From a virus, in IMG/VR virus record IMGVR_UViG_3300002460_000145, positions 664-26,113 of that record: 25,450 nucleotides of DNA, one strand, 5' to 3'. The notes beneath the pieces are model-generated. The model was not told where the DNA came from. It did no database searches and worked only from the letters and a program-made list of their open reading frames with translations. Below are positions 7,238-14,281 of this stretch, one piece after another (position 1 is the stretch's first letter; each line of letters starts with the position of its first letter). Both the position numbers and the translations under genes were made by a program.

Positions 7238-7247
7238 AACCGAAACC

Positions 7248-7682
7248 TCACTTTTTCTTGATGCCGATCTGGATGTTGCCGTCACCCACAGCACTCTGCG
7301 AGCCACCAGCCCCGCTCAATGCGGGCGCGGCACTGAGGCGCTTGATCAGGCCAAAGATCAACAACTGATCTGACTGCGAACACTGGTGCCAGCGTGCGAG
7401 CAGCGCCCGGTCTTCCTGGCTGACCTTCGTGAAGGGCTTGCCTTCGCGTGCCGCCGCGATCATTTCCCGCGCGGCCTGCGCAAGACCGGTGACCACGTAG
7501 TCCGAGTCAAAGCCCAACTGCGCCCCGAGCGCACGAACCCGGTCTTCCGGGAATGCGTCGCGCTTTTTTCGGTCATTCAGGGCGGTGGGCGACATGCCCA
7601 ACCTAGCCGCCACTTCCTTGTCCGTCTGCACCTGCAATACGCCCTTCAGCCGCAGCAGGGCCGCTTCAAAACTTGTGGCCAC
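7248..7682 (-). CDS. CI-type phage repressor, short form
   Basis: This 144-aa protein is the probable lysogeny repressor. Its N-terminal domain (about 5-70) has the CI helix-turn-helix pattern: SFEAALLRLKGVLQVQTDKEVAARLGMSPTALNDRKKRDAFPEDRV, then LGFDSDYVVTGLAQ. The rest is a helical segment (90-120) and a Ser/Gly linker ending in GDGNIQIGIKKK. There is no LexA-like S24 peptidase domain, so RecA-driven self-cleavage is not expected. GTG 7682 is chosen because AAGGAG lies 6 bases upstream; a GTG at 7697 lacks such a site. It is divergent from Ner across an 88-base control region, the normal repressor/Ner arrangement in transposable phages. Confidence 0.85.
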   Translation of the reverse strand: MATSFEAALLRLKGVLQVQTDKEVAARLGMSPTALNDRKKRDAFPEDRVRALGAQLGFDSDYVVTGLAQAAREMIAAAREGKPFTKVSQEDRALLARWHQCSQSDQLLIFGLIKRLSAAPALSGAGGSQSAVGDGNIQIGIKKK

Positions 7683-7770
7683 AAAAACTCCTTGCACAGT
7701 ATCCAGAAATCAGGATATAGTCCGTATCAATGAATCAATTTTCAATACCCATTTTGAGTAAGGGCGAAAA
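7683..7770. promoter_or_regulatory. Early promoter and repressor/Ner operator region
   Basis: On the plus strand TTGCAC (7692-7697) and TATAGT (7716-7721) are 18 bases apart, a good sigma-70 promoter for the early operon. An inverted repeat TATCC-N8-GGATA (7700-7717) overlaps the spacer and the -10. A tandem pair of octamers, GTATCAAT-GAATCAAT, lies at 7724-7739. These are the best operator candidates for the repressor and Ner. The region is AT-rich compared with its surroundings. I found no convincing -35/-10 pair for the repressor on the minus strand. Confidence 0.7.
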
Positions 7771-8016
7771 ATGAAACCTGAGGATATCAAAGCGGCCATT
7801 TCGCGAGCTGGAACCAGCCAGAACGCGATTGCTGATCACTTGGGCGTCACCGCGAACAGCGTCAGCCGAGTCGTTCATGGACTCATGCGCTCGGCGCGTA
7901 TCGAAGCCGAGCTGCAGAAGATCACCGGCCAGCCGCTGCATGCGACCAAAGCGGTGCGTGGTCGCAAGAAGACGGTGTGGACCGGGCGCGGTGTGTCGCG
8001 GGGAGCTGCTGCATGA
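7771..8016 (+). CDS. ner: Ner-like DNA-binding protein
   Basis: This 81-aa protein is first in the early operon and divergent from the repressor. It has the Ner/Nlp helix-turn-helix (MKPEDIKAAISRAGTSQNAI, then ADHLGVTANSVSRVVHGLMRS) and a basic tail. In Mu, Ner shuts down repressor transcription and moderates early transcription so lytic growth can proceed. The same role is expected here at the 7.7 kb operators. AAGGGCG lies a few bases before the ATG. Its TGA overlaps the next ATG. Confidence 0.87.
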   Translation: MKPEDIKAAISRAGTSQNAIADHLGVTANSVSRVVHGLMRSARIEAELQKITGQPLHATKAVRGRKKTVWTGRGVSRGAAA

Positions 8017-8384
8017 GCTCGCAAAAATTCGCAGCGATCTCCCAGCGCTGCAAGAACTCCATCAGCCCATCGGCAATGAGTGACCGTGTGCTGGCACTCA
8101 TCCTGGGGTGGTCTCCAGAAAACTTCGCCATTGCGAAAGCCAGAGGCCGCTTTCCGATACAGGACCTCAAGGACGTGGCGCGCAGCTTTCCAACGCTGGG
8201 GCTGGATGTGGACTGGATCCTGCAGGATGGTGCCAACCCACACGAATGCCCGCCTGCGTTCCTGCCCGCATTCAAAGAAATAACTCTGTTTGAGATCCCT
8301 TCGCTGGAAGAGATGAGCGCCCACGTGGACGCCGAGATGCAGCGCCTGGGCGTCGGCCCCTTCGCACCGGGAGCCGCAGCATGA
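8013..8384 (+). CDS. Second CI-like helix-turn-helix early protein
   Basis: This 123-aa early protein has a middle segment resembling a phage CI helix-turn-helix: SPSAMSDRVLALILGWSPEN, AKARGRFPIQDLKDVARSF and LGLDVDWILQDG, which matches the DW-hydrophobic-G ending of such domains. The C-terminal part (FKEITLFEIPSLEEMSAHVDAEMQRLG) is acidic and helical. It may be a second regulator acting beside Ner, possibly at the same operators, but this is inferred from the motif only. ATG 8013 overlaps the Ner stop, while the longer frame from 7977 is poor protein sequence. Confidence 0.7.
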   Translation: MSSQKFAAISQRCKNSISPSAMSDRVLALILGWSPENFAIAKARGRFPIQDLKDVARSFPTLGLDVDWILQDGANPHECPPAFLPAFKEITLFEIPSLEEMSAHVDAEMQRLGVGPFAPGAAA

Positions 8385-8608
8385 ACACCATCAAGGTCAC
8401 CTACACCCGCACCTGGGACAACAAGCCGCTGGTGGGCATCGACGGCGGGCCGTTCTGCGGTGTCGAGCGCACGCCCGCGCAGCTGCGCGAGATGGCTGCG
8501 ATGCTGCTCAGGGTGGCGGACGCTGGCGAGGCCCGGCCCACCACCGGGCGCCACTGGGTGCCCGGGCGCGTGGTGCTCACAGCTGCAGGCGAAGAGGTGA
8601 GCGCGTGA
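8381..8608 (+). CDS. Hypothetical early protein, 75 aa
   Basis: Unrecognised. The 75-aa protein has a beta-rich N-terminus (IKVTYTRTWDNKPLVGIDGGPFCG), one helix (TPAQLREMAAMLLRVADAG) and a beta-like C-terminus (RVVLTAAG). Start and stop overlap the neighbours by four bases (ATGA and GTGA), which supports it as a coupled early gene of this accessory cluster. Confidence 0.72.
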   Translation: MNTIKVTYTRTWDNKPLVGIDGGPFCGVERTPAQLREMAAMLLRVADAGEARPTTGRHWVPGRVVLTAAGEEVSA

Positions 8609-8814
8609 GCACCACCTACCACACCACCGACGAGCTGAGGTACGCGCTCAACAACCTGCCCGCGGCCATGGCCGCGCGGGGCCTGACCATCAGGGCCGGG
8701 GCCTACGAGATCACCTTGCTGCCCGGCCGACTGGCTGATCGCCTCGCCGATGAGTTGAGCCAGGGCCTGCAGCTGAACGTGATGCAGCGCGAACAGGCGG
8801 AGCGGCCAGCATGA
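8605..8814 (+). CDS. Hypothetical early protein, 69 aa
   Basis: Unrecognised 69-aa protein starting with GTG at 8605 that overlaps the preceding TGA. A first helix (TDELRYALNNLPAAMAARG), a short beta pair (LTIRAGAYEITLLP) and a second helix (ADRLADELSQGLQLNVMQREQ) can be seen. Its stop overlaps the next ATG. Function unknown. Confidence 0.7.
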   Translation: MSTTYHTTDELRYALNNLPAAMAARGLTIRAGAYEITLLPGRLADRLADELSQGLQLNVMQREQAERPA

Positions 8815-9125
8815 GCCGCGCCACCGACTACACCAATCAGGCGCAGCAGCGCCTGATGAAGGTGGTGATCGCGCTGTTCGGCGACGTGATCCACGGCTAC
8901 CCGCCGGCCGCGCTGGCCAGAGCGGTGGAATGCTCGCAGAGCGTGATCACCAGCGACCTGGACAACCTGCTGACCGCCGGTTGGGTGGAGCGCGACGAGG
9001 GCACCGGCCACTGGCGCCTGACGCCCCGCCTGCCGCAGCAGGCCATCAAGGTTTTCAACGCCCTCGACGCCGCCCAGCGCCGCGTGGACGAAGCCCGCAA
9101 CCGTTTTACGAGGGAGCCCGTCTGA
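8811..9125 (+). CDS. Winged-helix (IclR/MarR-like HTH) early protein
   Basis: This 104-aa protein reads as a winged helix. A helical N-terminus (NQAQQRLMKVVIALFGDVI) leads to an HTH (ALARAVECSQSVITSDLDNLLTAGWVER), and the wing is DEGTGHWRLTPRLPQQAI. Similar small DNA-binding proteins sit upstream of transposase genes in other transposable phages. It may regulate the early operon or assist transposition, but its target is unknown. It is coupled by ATGA to the preceding gene and by TGATG to the next. Confidence 0.78.
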   Translation: MSRATDYTNQAQQRLMKVVIALFGDVIHGYPPAALARAVECSQSVITSDLDNLLTAGWVERDEGTGHWRLTPRLPQQAIKVFNALDAAQRRVDEARNRFTREPV

Positions 9126-9328
9126 TGCCTGAAATGCACTCAGTCGTGATCGCGATGAAAGGGCAATCGCAATGCAGGGTGATCGTGCCGAGCTTCGAGC
9201 CGGCTGGCGATGACGTGGTCGCTGAATCCTTGCAACTTCTTCGTGACCTCGCCAACTGCTCGGACAGCGAGCTCATTGCCTCAATTCACCAAACCCACAA
9301 CGTCACAGACGTGGAGATCCAGAAATGA
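9125..9328 (+). CDS. Hypothetical early protein, 67 aa
   Basis: Unrecognised 67-aa protein. It has a beta-like N-terminus (HSVVIAMKGQSQCRVIVPSFEP), an acidic helix (DVVAESLQLLRDLANCSDSELIAS) and a short tail. ATG 9125 shares a base with the preceding stop. From here to about 9760 the DNA is clearly less GC-rich and uses rarer third-position A/T codons than its surroundings. Confidence 0.68.
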   Translation: MPEMHSVVIAMKGQSQCRVIVPSFEPAGDDVVAESLQLLRDLANCSDSELIASIHQTHNVTDVEIQK

Positions 9329-10275
9329 CAAAGACAGGCCGTATCGCAAAAACCACTGTGGTCGCACAGGAGCCCCGTGTGGATGAAGACAAGCTCGGGA
9401 CAGCCATGGTTGCCATGCGCGACCAGGCGCAGGAAGGCCTCGCCGAACTTTGCGAACTTGCCGGCGACGTGCGAGGCATCCAAATTGCCGACATCACTGT
9501 CAATTTCCTCGCCGCGGCGAGGATTAGATTGTTTGAGCGAGTGCGTGAATCCAAAAGAATCAAAGACTTACCGCTACGCGATGCCGCTGGGAACCTCGCC
9601 ACGGCGAGGAATTTGGAAGAGTTCTGCCCGCTTGTGTTCGGCCGCAGTTATCAAAAAATGGTTGAGGAGTCGAGCAACCTTGAGGCCTTGGGTGAGTTGG
9701 CTTACGAGCAAGCAAGCCGTCTCGGTTTGAACCGCTCTTCCTTGCGGGCGGCCCGCGCGTTGCCGCCGGAGAAGTTGGAGCTTGTGCGCGTCGCCATCAG
9801 CAGCGGCAGCACCAAGGGGGAAATCCTCTCGGTCATCGAAGACCTGGCAGAGAAGGTCGAGACAGCCGAAAAGCAGGTGGTCGAACTGCAGGCCGAAAAG
9901 GAAGCCGCCGACCATCTGGTGGAAGCCAAGAACAAGACCATCGACAAGCTGCAGCGCGAGGTCAAGCGCTTCGAGAAGCTGCCGCCAGACGAGAAGCTGG
10001 AAGCCCTGCTGAAGGACTGCACCGACGCCATGAACGACGCCCGCGGCTCTGTGCTGGGCCGGATGCGCCTGGCCTTCGTGGCGGTGGCGAATGCTGGCGA
10101 CGACCGCCACGCGCATGACATGTTCCTGGCGGGGTTGGTGGGCCAACTCCAGGCCGAACTCAACGAGTTGCGGGATGAGTTCAATTTGGTGGTGGTGGGA
10201 GGCGAGCCGGAGTGGGAGCGCTGGGCCAAGGCCCAGGAACTTGCCAAGACGGGCAAACAGGCCAAGGCGAACTGA
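9325..10275 (+). CDS. Early coiled-coil protein upstream of the transposase, unknown function
   Basis: This 316-aa protein has three visible parts. The N-terminal third (about 15-105) is helical and carries two similar NFLAAAR / NLATAR segments encoded by near-identical palindromes. The middle (about 105-165) has an HTH-like stretch (YEQASRLGLNRSSLRAARAL) followed by PPEKLELVRVAISSGSTKGEI. A long coiled coil spans about 168-225 (EKVETAEKQVVELQAEKEAAD). The C-terminal helical domain ends in a lysine-rich tail. The layout suggests an oligomeric DNA-binding protein acting with the transposase, but I do not recognise a family and no Gam signature is seen. Base composition changes from AT-richer to GC-rich near 9760, suggesting a mosaic joint. 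ATG 9325 overlaps the preceding stop. Confidence 0.78.
   Translation: MTKTGRIAKTTVVAQEPRVDEDKLGTAMVAMRDQAQEGLAELCELAGDVRGIQIADITVNFLAAARIRLFERVRESKRIKDLPLRDAAGNLATARNLEEFCPLVFGRSYQKMVEESSNLEALGELAYEQASRLGLNRSSLRAARALPPEKLELVRVAISSGSTKGEILSVIEDLAEKVETAEKQVVELQAEKEAADHLVEAKNKTIDKLQREVKRFEKLPPDEKLEALLKDCTDAMNDARGSVLGRMRLAFVAVANAGDDRHAHDMFLAGLVGQLQAELNELRDEFNLVVVGGEPEWERWAKAQELAKTGKQAKAN
9506..9523. repeat. 18-bp perfect palindrome, copy 1
   Basis: TCCTCGCCGCGGCGAGGA is a perfect 18-bp palindrome inside the coiled-coil gene. A near copy occurs 87 bases (29 codons) downstream. It could be a protein-binding site within the coding region or a by-product of a short amino-acid repeat (FLAAAR). Confidence 0.7.
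9594..9609. repeat. 16-bp palindrome, copy 2
   Basis: CCTCGCCACGGCGAGG differs from the core of the copy at 9507-9522 by one base. It keeps both 7-base arms around an AC centre. It encodes LATAR in the same frame as the LAAAR of the first copy. Confidence 0.7.
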
Positions 10276-10282
10276 ACCCGCC

Positions 10283-12049
10283 ATGGCCCCCGCTCTGAGC
10301 CCCGCCCTGATCGCGGCCTTGCTCGATGTGCAGCGCCGTGCCGCCGAGAGCGGCCACGGTGGCAAGGAAGGCGTTTACGCCGAAGCCTGCCAGCACCTGG
10401 GGCTCAGCCGCGCCACCCTCATGCGCCGCCTGAAGGAAGTCACCGTGAAACCTCAACGCAAGCGCCGGTCTGATGCCGGCAGCTCGGGCCTGTCGCTGGT
10501 CGATGCGCAGCGCCTGAGCGCCCACATGATGGAGGGCTACCGCGCCAACGACAAGTCGATCCAGGCGCTCAAGCTCACGCTGGTGCAGCTGCGGGCGCAC
10601 TTCCCGCTGTTCGCCAGCGCGGTGGATGCCGAGACTGGCGAGACGCGACAGCTCTCCGACTCCGCATGTGCCCGTGCGCTGCGCGCCTACGGCCTGCACC
10701 CCGAGCAGCTGCGCCAGCCCGAGCCGGTGCAGGCCTTGGCCAGCGAGCACCCGAACGACGTGTGGCAGATCGACGCTTCCATCAGCACATTGTTTTATGT
10801 GCCAGAGAGCGGTGGCGCGCAAGACATGGCGCCCGGCGTGTTCTACAAGAACAAGCCCGAGAACTTCGAGAAGATCAAGCGCCAGCGCCTCACGCGCTAC
10901 GTGATCACCGACCACTGCTCGGGCAGCATCTTCGTGATGTACGTGCCCGGTGGCGAGAGCACGGTGAACATGGCCGAGGCCTTCCTGGCGGCGATCGCGC
11001 AGCGCCCCGACCAGCAGATGTATGGCGTGCCCTTCCGCTTGATGATGGACCCGGGCAGCGCAGGCGTGTCGGGCGCGTTTGGCAACCTGTGCCGCCGCCT
11101 GCTGGTCGATCCGATCGTCAACAAGGCCGGCAACGCCCGCGCCAAGGGCCAGGTGGAGAACGCCCACAACATCGTGGAAACCGACTTTGAGAGCGGCTTC
11201 AAGTTCACCCACGTGCCCAGCATTGAGTGGATCAATGAGCGGGCGCAGATGTGGATGCGCTACTACAACAGCGCCCGGTTCCACCGCCGCCACGGTCTGG
11301 CGCGCTGGGCGAAGTGGCTGGAGATCACACAGGCCCAGCTGCGCCTGGTGGATGCCACGCTGGCCCGCCAGCTGCTCACCCACGCCCCCGAGACGCCCAA
11401 GGTGGACCGCGAGCTGTGCGTGCGCTTTGCTGGCCGGGTGTGGAGCGTGCGCGATGTGGCGGGCGTGATGGTGGGCGAGAAGGTCACCATTACCCACAAC
11501 CCGTTTGACCAGGCAGCGGCCTTCCTGGTGCAGCACGATGCCGAAGGCCAGGAGGTGTTGATCCCCGTGCCCGAGGCCAAGCTGGGCGCCCACGGCTTCC
11601 GCGACAGCGCGGCGCTGATCGGCCGGGAAATGAAGTCGCTGCCGGACACGGTGGCCAGCACCAACCGCAAGCTGGTGGAGCGCCTGGCCACCGGCACAGA
11701 CACCGACGAAGCCGCCGCCGCTGCGCGCAAGGCCAAGGCGCTGCCCTTTGGCGGTGCGATTGACCCCTACGCGCACCACGAGCCGGCGTTGCCCGCCGCC
11801 ACGGTGTTGCCGCGCCGCGGCACCGAGCTGGACACCGCCACCCGCGTGGCGCAGGCCGAGCCGAAGCTGCTCACCCACTTCAAGGCCGCCCAGGCGCTGG
11901 TCGGTCTCGGCGTGGCGATGTCGCCCGAGCTGATCGGAACGCTCAAGAACCTGCACCCCGAGGGTGTGCCGGAAGACCAGCTGACCGACCTGGCGGCGCG
12001 CCTCACGGTGCGCGCCGGTCTGCGTGTGGTGGGAGGGAGCAAGCAATGA
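10283..12049 (+). CDS. DDE transposase, Mu A-like (BcepMu-type), rve superfamily
   Basis: This 588-aa protein catalyses integration and replicative transposition of the phage. An N-terminal HTH (about 30-55, VYAEACQHLGLSRATLMRRL) should bind the phage ends. The RNase H-like core has WQIDAS with Asp164, MMDPGSAG with Asp256 and KGQVENAHN with Glu292. The last two are separated by 35 residues, the D-D-35-E spacing of retroviral and IS3-type enzymes. A beta-rich Mu-transposase C-terminal domain follows (RVWSVRDVAGVMVGEKVTI). The C-terminal tail is helical and probably contacts the ATPase encoded next. ATG 10283 is the first start after the upstream stop; the frame continues back to 10091 but overlaps the preceding gene in poor sequence. 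Its stop overlaps the ATPase start (ATGA). Confidence 0.95.
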   Translation: MAPALSPALIAALLDVQRRAAESGHGGKEGVYAEACQHLGLSRATLMRRLKEVTVKPQRKRRSDAGSSGLSLVDAQRLSAHMMEGYRANDKSIQALKLTLVQLRAHFPLFASAVDAETGETRQLSDSACARALRAYGLHPEQLRQPEPVQALASEHPNDVWQIDASISTLFYVPESGGAQDMAPGVFYKNKPENFEKIKRQRLTRYVITDHCSGSIFVMYVPGGESTVNMAEAFLAAIAQRPDQQMYGVPFRLMMDPGSAGVSGAFGNLCRRLLVDPIVNKAGNARAKGQVENAHNIVETDFESGFKFTHVPSIEWINERAQMWMRYYNSARFHRRHGLARWAKWLEITQAQLRLVDATLARQLLTHAPETPKVDRELCVRFAGRVWSVRDVAGVMVGEKVTITHNPFDQAAAFLVQHDAEGQEVLIPVPEAKLGAHGFRDSAALIGREMKSLPDTVASTNRKLVERLATGTDTDEAAAAARKAKALPFGGAIDPYAHHEPALPAATVLPRRGTELDTATRVAQAEPKLLTHFKAAQALVGLGVAMSPELIGTLKNLHPEGVPEDQLTDLAARLTVRAGLRVVGGSKQ

Positions 12050-13266
12050 CGGCCGCCACCCACACCCTGCAGCCGGTGCTGGCCGAGCACGGCATCCCCC
12101 AGTCTGACCTGGTGCGTGCGCTGGGCTTGTCCAGGTCGGCGGTGTGCCGCCTGGTCACCCACGGCCAGCTGCCCGCGCGCCGCGCCGCCGAGGTGCGCAA
12201 GCGCGCGGTGGATTACCTGAAGTCGCGGGGGGTGTCCATCGCCGCCCTGCGCAGCCTGGTGCTGCCCTCTGTGGCGGCGCCCAAAGAAGTTGGCCCCGAC
12301 GTGGTGGAACACGCCGAGGCCGCCCCCCGAGCCCTGGAACCAACCGAAACCCTGGAGGAATTGCAGATGTTACTGAAGAACGAGACATTGACGCCGCTGG
12401 CGCGCAAGCACTTTGCGTTGGCGCGCAGTCCATTCGTGGACGACATCAACGGCCGCGAAGACGTGTTCGCCAGCAAACACGGCCGCTACGTGCGCGCCGC
12501 CATGCTGGACGCGGCCACCGCCCACGGCTTCATTGCCATCATCGGCCAGAGCGGCAGCGGCAAGAGCACGCTGCGCGAAGAGCTGGAAGAGCGCATCCGC
12601 GAGGAGCGCCGGCCCATCGTGCTGATCAAGCCCTACATCAACGGCGTGGAGCCCAGCGAGGCGCGCGGCAAGCCGCTGCGCAGCGGGCACATTGCCGAGG
12701 CCATCGTGGACGCCCTGGCGCCCGGCGTGTCGCTCAAGAGCAGCCCGCAGGCCCGCTACAAGCAAGTGCACGACCTGCTCAAGGGCAGCCGCACCGCGGG
12801 CTACACCCACCTGCTGGTGATCGAGGAGGCGCACCGTCTGCCGGTCCCCACGTTGAAGCACCTGAAAAACTTCATGGAGATGAAGGACGGTCTGCGCCGG
12901 TTGCTGGGTGTGTGCCTGATCGGACAGAACGAGCTGGCCGACCTGCTCTCGGAGCGCAATCCCGAGGTGCGCGAGATCGTGCAGCGCTGCGAGCAGATCA
13001 CCATGGAGCCGCTGGACAACGACGTGGAGGCCTACCTCCAGCTCAAGTTCGAGCGCGTGGGCGCGAAGTGGTCCGACGTGTTCGAGGCCGACGCCATGGA
13101 CGCCATACGCGCCCGCCTGATCCAGGCCGCGCACGGCCGCCGCACGAACGAGGTGGTGTCCATCTGCTACCCGCTGGTGGTGAACAACATGGTGTGCCGC
13201 GCGCTGAATGCGGCGGCAGCGGTGGGCTACCCGAAGGTGGACGCCCAAGTGATCGCGGGGTGCTGA
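12046..13266 (+). CDS. AAA+ transposition ATPase, Mu B-like
   Basis: This 406-aa protein is the partner ATPase that binds target DNA and activates the transposase, as Mu B does. An N-terminal HTH (about 18-45, QSDLVRALGLSRSAVCRLV) and a linker (70-105) precede the AAA+ core. Walker A is GQSGSGKS (167-174), Walker B is LLVIEEAH (256-263), a sensor-like LIGQNE is at 291-296 and Arg314 is a possible finger. The family also resembles ExeA/TniB ATPases. An internal ATG at 12367 (Met108) has GGAGG 8 bases upstream, a much better site than the main start. A second product of about 299 aa without the HTH is therefore possible. Confidence 0.94.
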   Translation: MTAATHTLQPVLAEHGIPQSDLVRALGLSRSAVCRLVTHGQLPARRAAEVRKRAVDYLKSRGVSIAALRSLVLPSVAAPKEVGPDVVEHAEAAPRALEPTETLEELQMLLKNETLTPLARKHFALARSPFVDDINGREDVFASKHGRYVRAAMLDAATAHGFIAIIGQSGSGKSTLREELEERIREERRPIVLIKPYINGVEPSEARGKPLRSGHIAEAIVDALAPGVSLKSSPQARYKQVHDLLKGSRTAGYTHLLVIEEAHRLPVPTLKHLKNFMEMKDGLRRLLGVCLIGQNELADLLSERNPEVREIVQRCEQITMEPLDNDVEAYLQLKFERVGAKWSDVFEADAMDAIRARLIQAAHGRRTNEVVSICYPLVVNNMVCRALNAAAAVGYPKVDAQVIAGC

Positions 13267-13269
13267 GCC

Positions 13270-13428
13270 ATGAACATCTTCCGCATCCAGGTCTCTTTGC
13301 CTGACCAACCGCGCTTCGCGTTCGTGGGCCTGTTCAAGGACGGCTTCGAGGCCGCGTTTCAGGTGCAGGCCGACTACCCCGAAGCCATCGGCATTTCGGT
13401 CATCCATATCACCGGAGCCACGAAATGA
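13270..13428 (+). CDS. Small hypothetical protein, 52 aa
   Basis: This short 52-aa frame starts three bases after the ATPase stop and its TGA overlaps the next ATG. The sequence MNIFRIQVSLPDQPRFAFVG and the rest (FKDGFEAAFQVQADYPEAIG, then SVIHITGATK) look like a small alpha/beta protein. Close packing and coupling on the 3' side support it as a real gene. Function unknown. Confidence 0.66.
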   Translation: MNIFRIQVSLPDQPRFAFVGLFKDGFEAAFQVQADYPEAIGISVIHITGATK

Positions 13429-13661
13429 ACTGCTGCAACGAAAAGGGCGAATGCCGCAATGGCCCTGGCTGCGCGGCTCGCTCCAGCGCTCAGCCCATCG
13501 TGTTCGCGCCCGGCGTGATCGAGGTGCACCGGGTGGGGCTGCTGGGCTCGCCCGCCCAGCGCCGCGAGCTGCTGCGCCTTGCCAAGGCCTCGGCCTGGTG
13601 GCTCACCTGGTGCGGCCTGGCCGGGCTGGCGGCGGGGTTGATCGTGGGAGCGCCGCTGTGA
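13425..13661 (+). CDS. Small Cys-rich single-span membrane protein
   Basis: This 78-aa protein has a Cys-rich N-terminus (MNCCNEKGECRNGPGC), a middle basic helix (SPAQRRELLRLAKA) and a C-terminal membrane segment (WWLTWCGLAGLAAGLIVGA). The cysteines could bind metal. It is coupled to both neighbours (ATGA and GTGA). I do not recognise the family; a membrane-anchored accessory protein is all the sequence supports. Confidence 0.7.
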   Translation: MNCCNEKGECRNGPGCAARSSAQPIVFAPGVIEVHRVGLLGSPAQRRELLRLAKASAWWLTWCGLAGLAAGLIVGAPL

Positions 13662-14281
13662 GCAAGACGCCCGAACTCATTGCCTGCCCGGCCTGCGGCA
13701 CCGAGCTGAGCCTGGAGCACCTGGTGGGCCACCTGGACGACGAACAGGCGTTCTCGCGCCTGGTGGCGCTCAGCGTGCCCATGGCGCACCTGGTGGTGCT
13801 CTACATCGGGCTGTTCACGCCCGAGAAACAGCGCCTGACGCTGCGCAAGAAGGTGCGGCTGATTGCCCAGCTGCTGCCCGACCTGCGCCGCCAGGCGATC
13901 ACACACCGGGGCCGCGACTGGCCCGCGCCACACGCCACCTGGGCCGCGGCCATCGAACAGATGCTCGCCGCCCGCACGGCCGGCCGGCTGGACCTGCCCA
14001 TGACCGGCCACGGCTACTTGTACGCCATCTTGGCCGGCATGGCCGACAAGGTGGAGGCGCAGGCCGAGCGCGAGCACGAAGCCGAGCGCCGCACCGGGCC
14101 GCGGCAAGACACGGTGCAGGTGCGCGGCCAGGCGCTGCCGATCGGCGAGGCCCTGCAGGTGGCCTACGGCGGCAAAGACCCGGCCCTGGCCCGGCTGGAG
14201 GCCGACAGCAAGACCGCGGCACCCATGCCCGCCAGCGTGCGCGAGCGCCTGGCTCAACTCAAAGGAGGGAAATCGTCATGA
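13658..14281 (+). CDS. Hypothetical early protein with N-terminal zinc-knuckle motif
   Basis: This 207-aa protein starts at GTG 13658, which overlaps the preceding TGA; the frame extends back to 13451 in poor sequence. The N-terminus has a CPACG pair (about residues 10-14) followed by HLVGHL, a possible treble-clef-like zinc site. A helical body follows (FSRLVALSVPMAHLVVLYIG, FTPEKQRLTLRKKVRLIAQL, ATWAAAIEQMLAARTAG), then a basic tail. Similar proteins occur in early regions of BcepMu-type phages, but the function is not known. A DNA-linked role is plausible given the operon. Confidence 0.78.
   Translation: MSKTPELIACPACGTELSLEHLVGHLDDEQAFSRLVALSVPMAHLVVLYIGLFTPEKQRLTLRKKVRLIAQLLPDLRRQAITHRGRDWPAPHATWAAAIEQMLAARTAGRLDLPMTGHGYLYAILAGMADKVEAQAEREHEAERRTGPRQDTVQVRGQALPIGEALQVAYGGKDPALARLEADSKTAAPMPASVRERLAQLKGGKSS

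Noticed and set aside
7683-7770. A defined repressor promoter on the minus strand
   Set aside because: TTGAAA and TATATC can be found but with 20-base spacing, and other pairs are worse, so no promoter is claimed.
9325-10275. Mu Gam-like end-protecting protein
   Set aside because: The position and coiled coil suggested it, but none of the Gam sequence pattern is present and the protein is much longer.
10181-12046. A 621-codon open frame antisense to the transposase
   Set aside because: It mirrors the transposase in the frame where GC-rich codons rarely give stops. Its product is His/Ala/Gly/Arg-biased and has no ribosome site or domain.
12370-13407. A 345-codon antisense frame over the ATPase
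   Set aside because: It is a codon-bias shadow with low-complexity His/Leu/Val-rich product.
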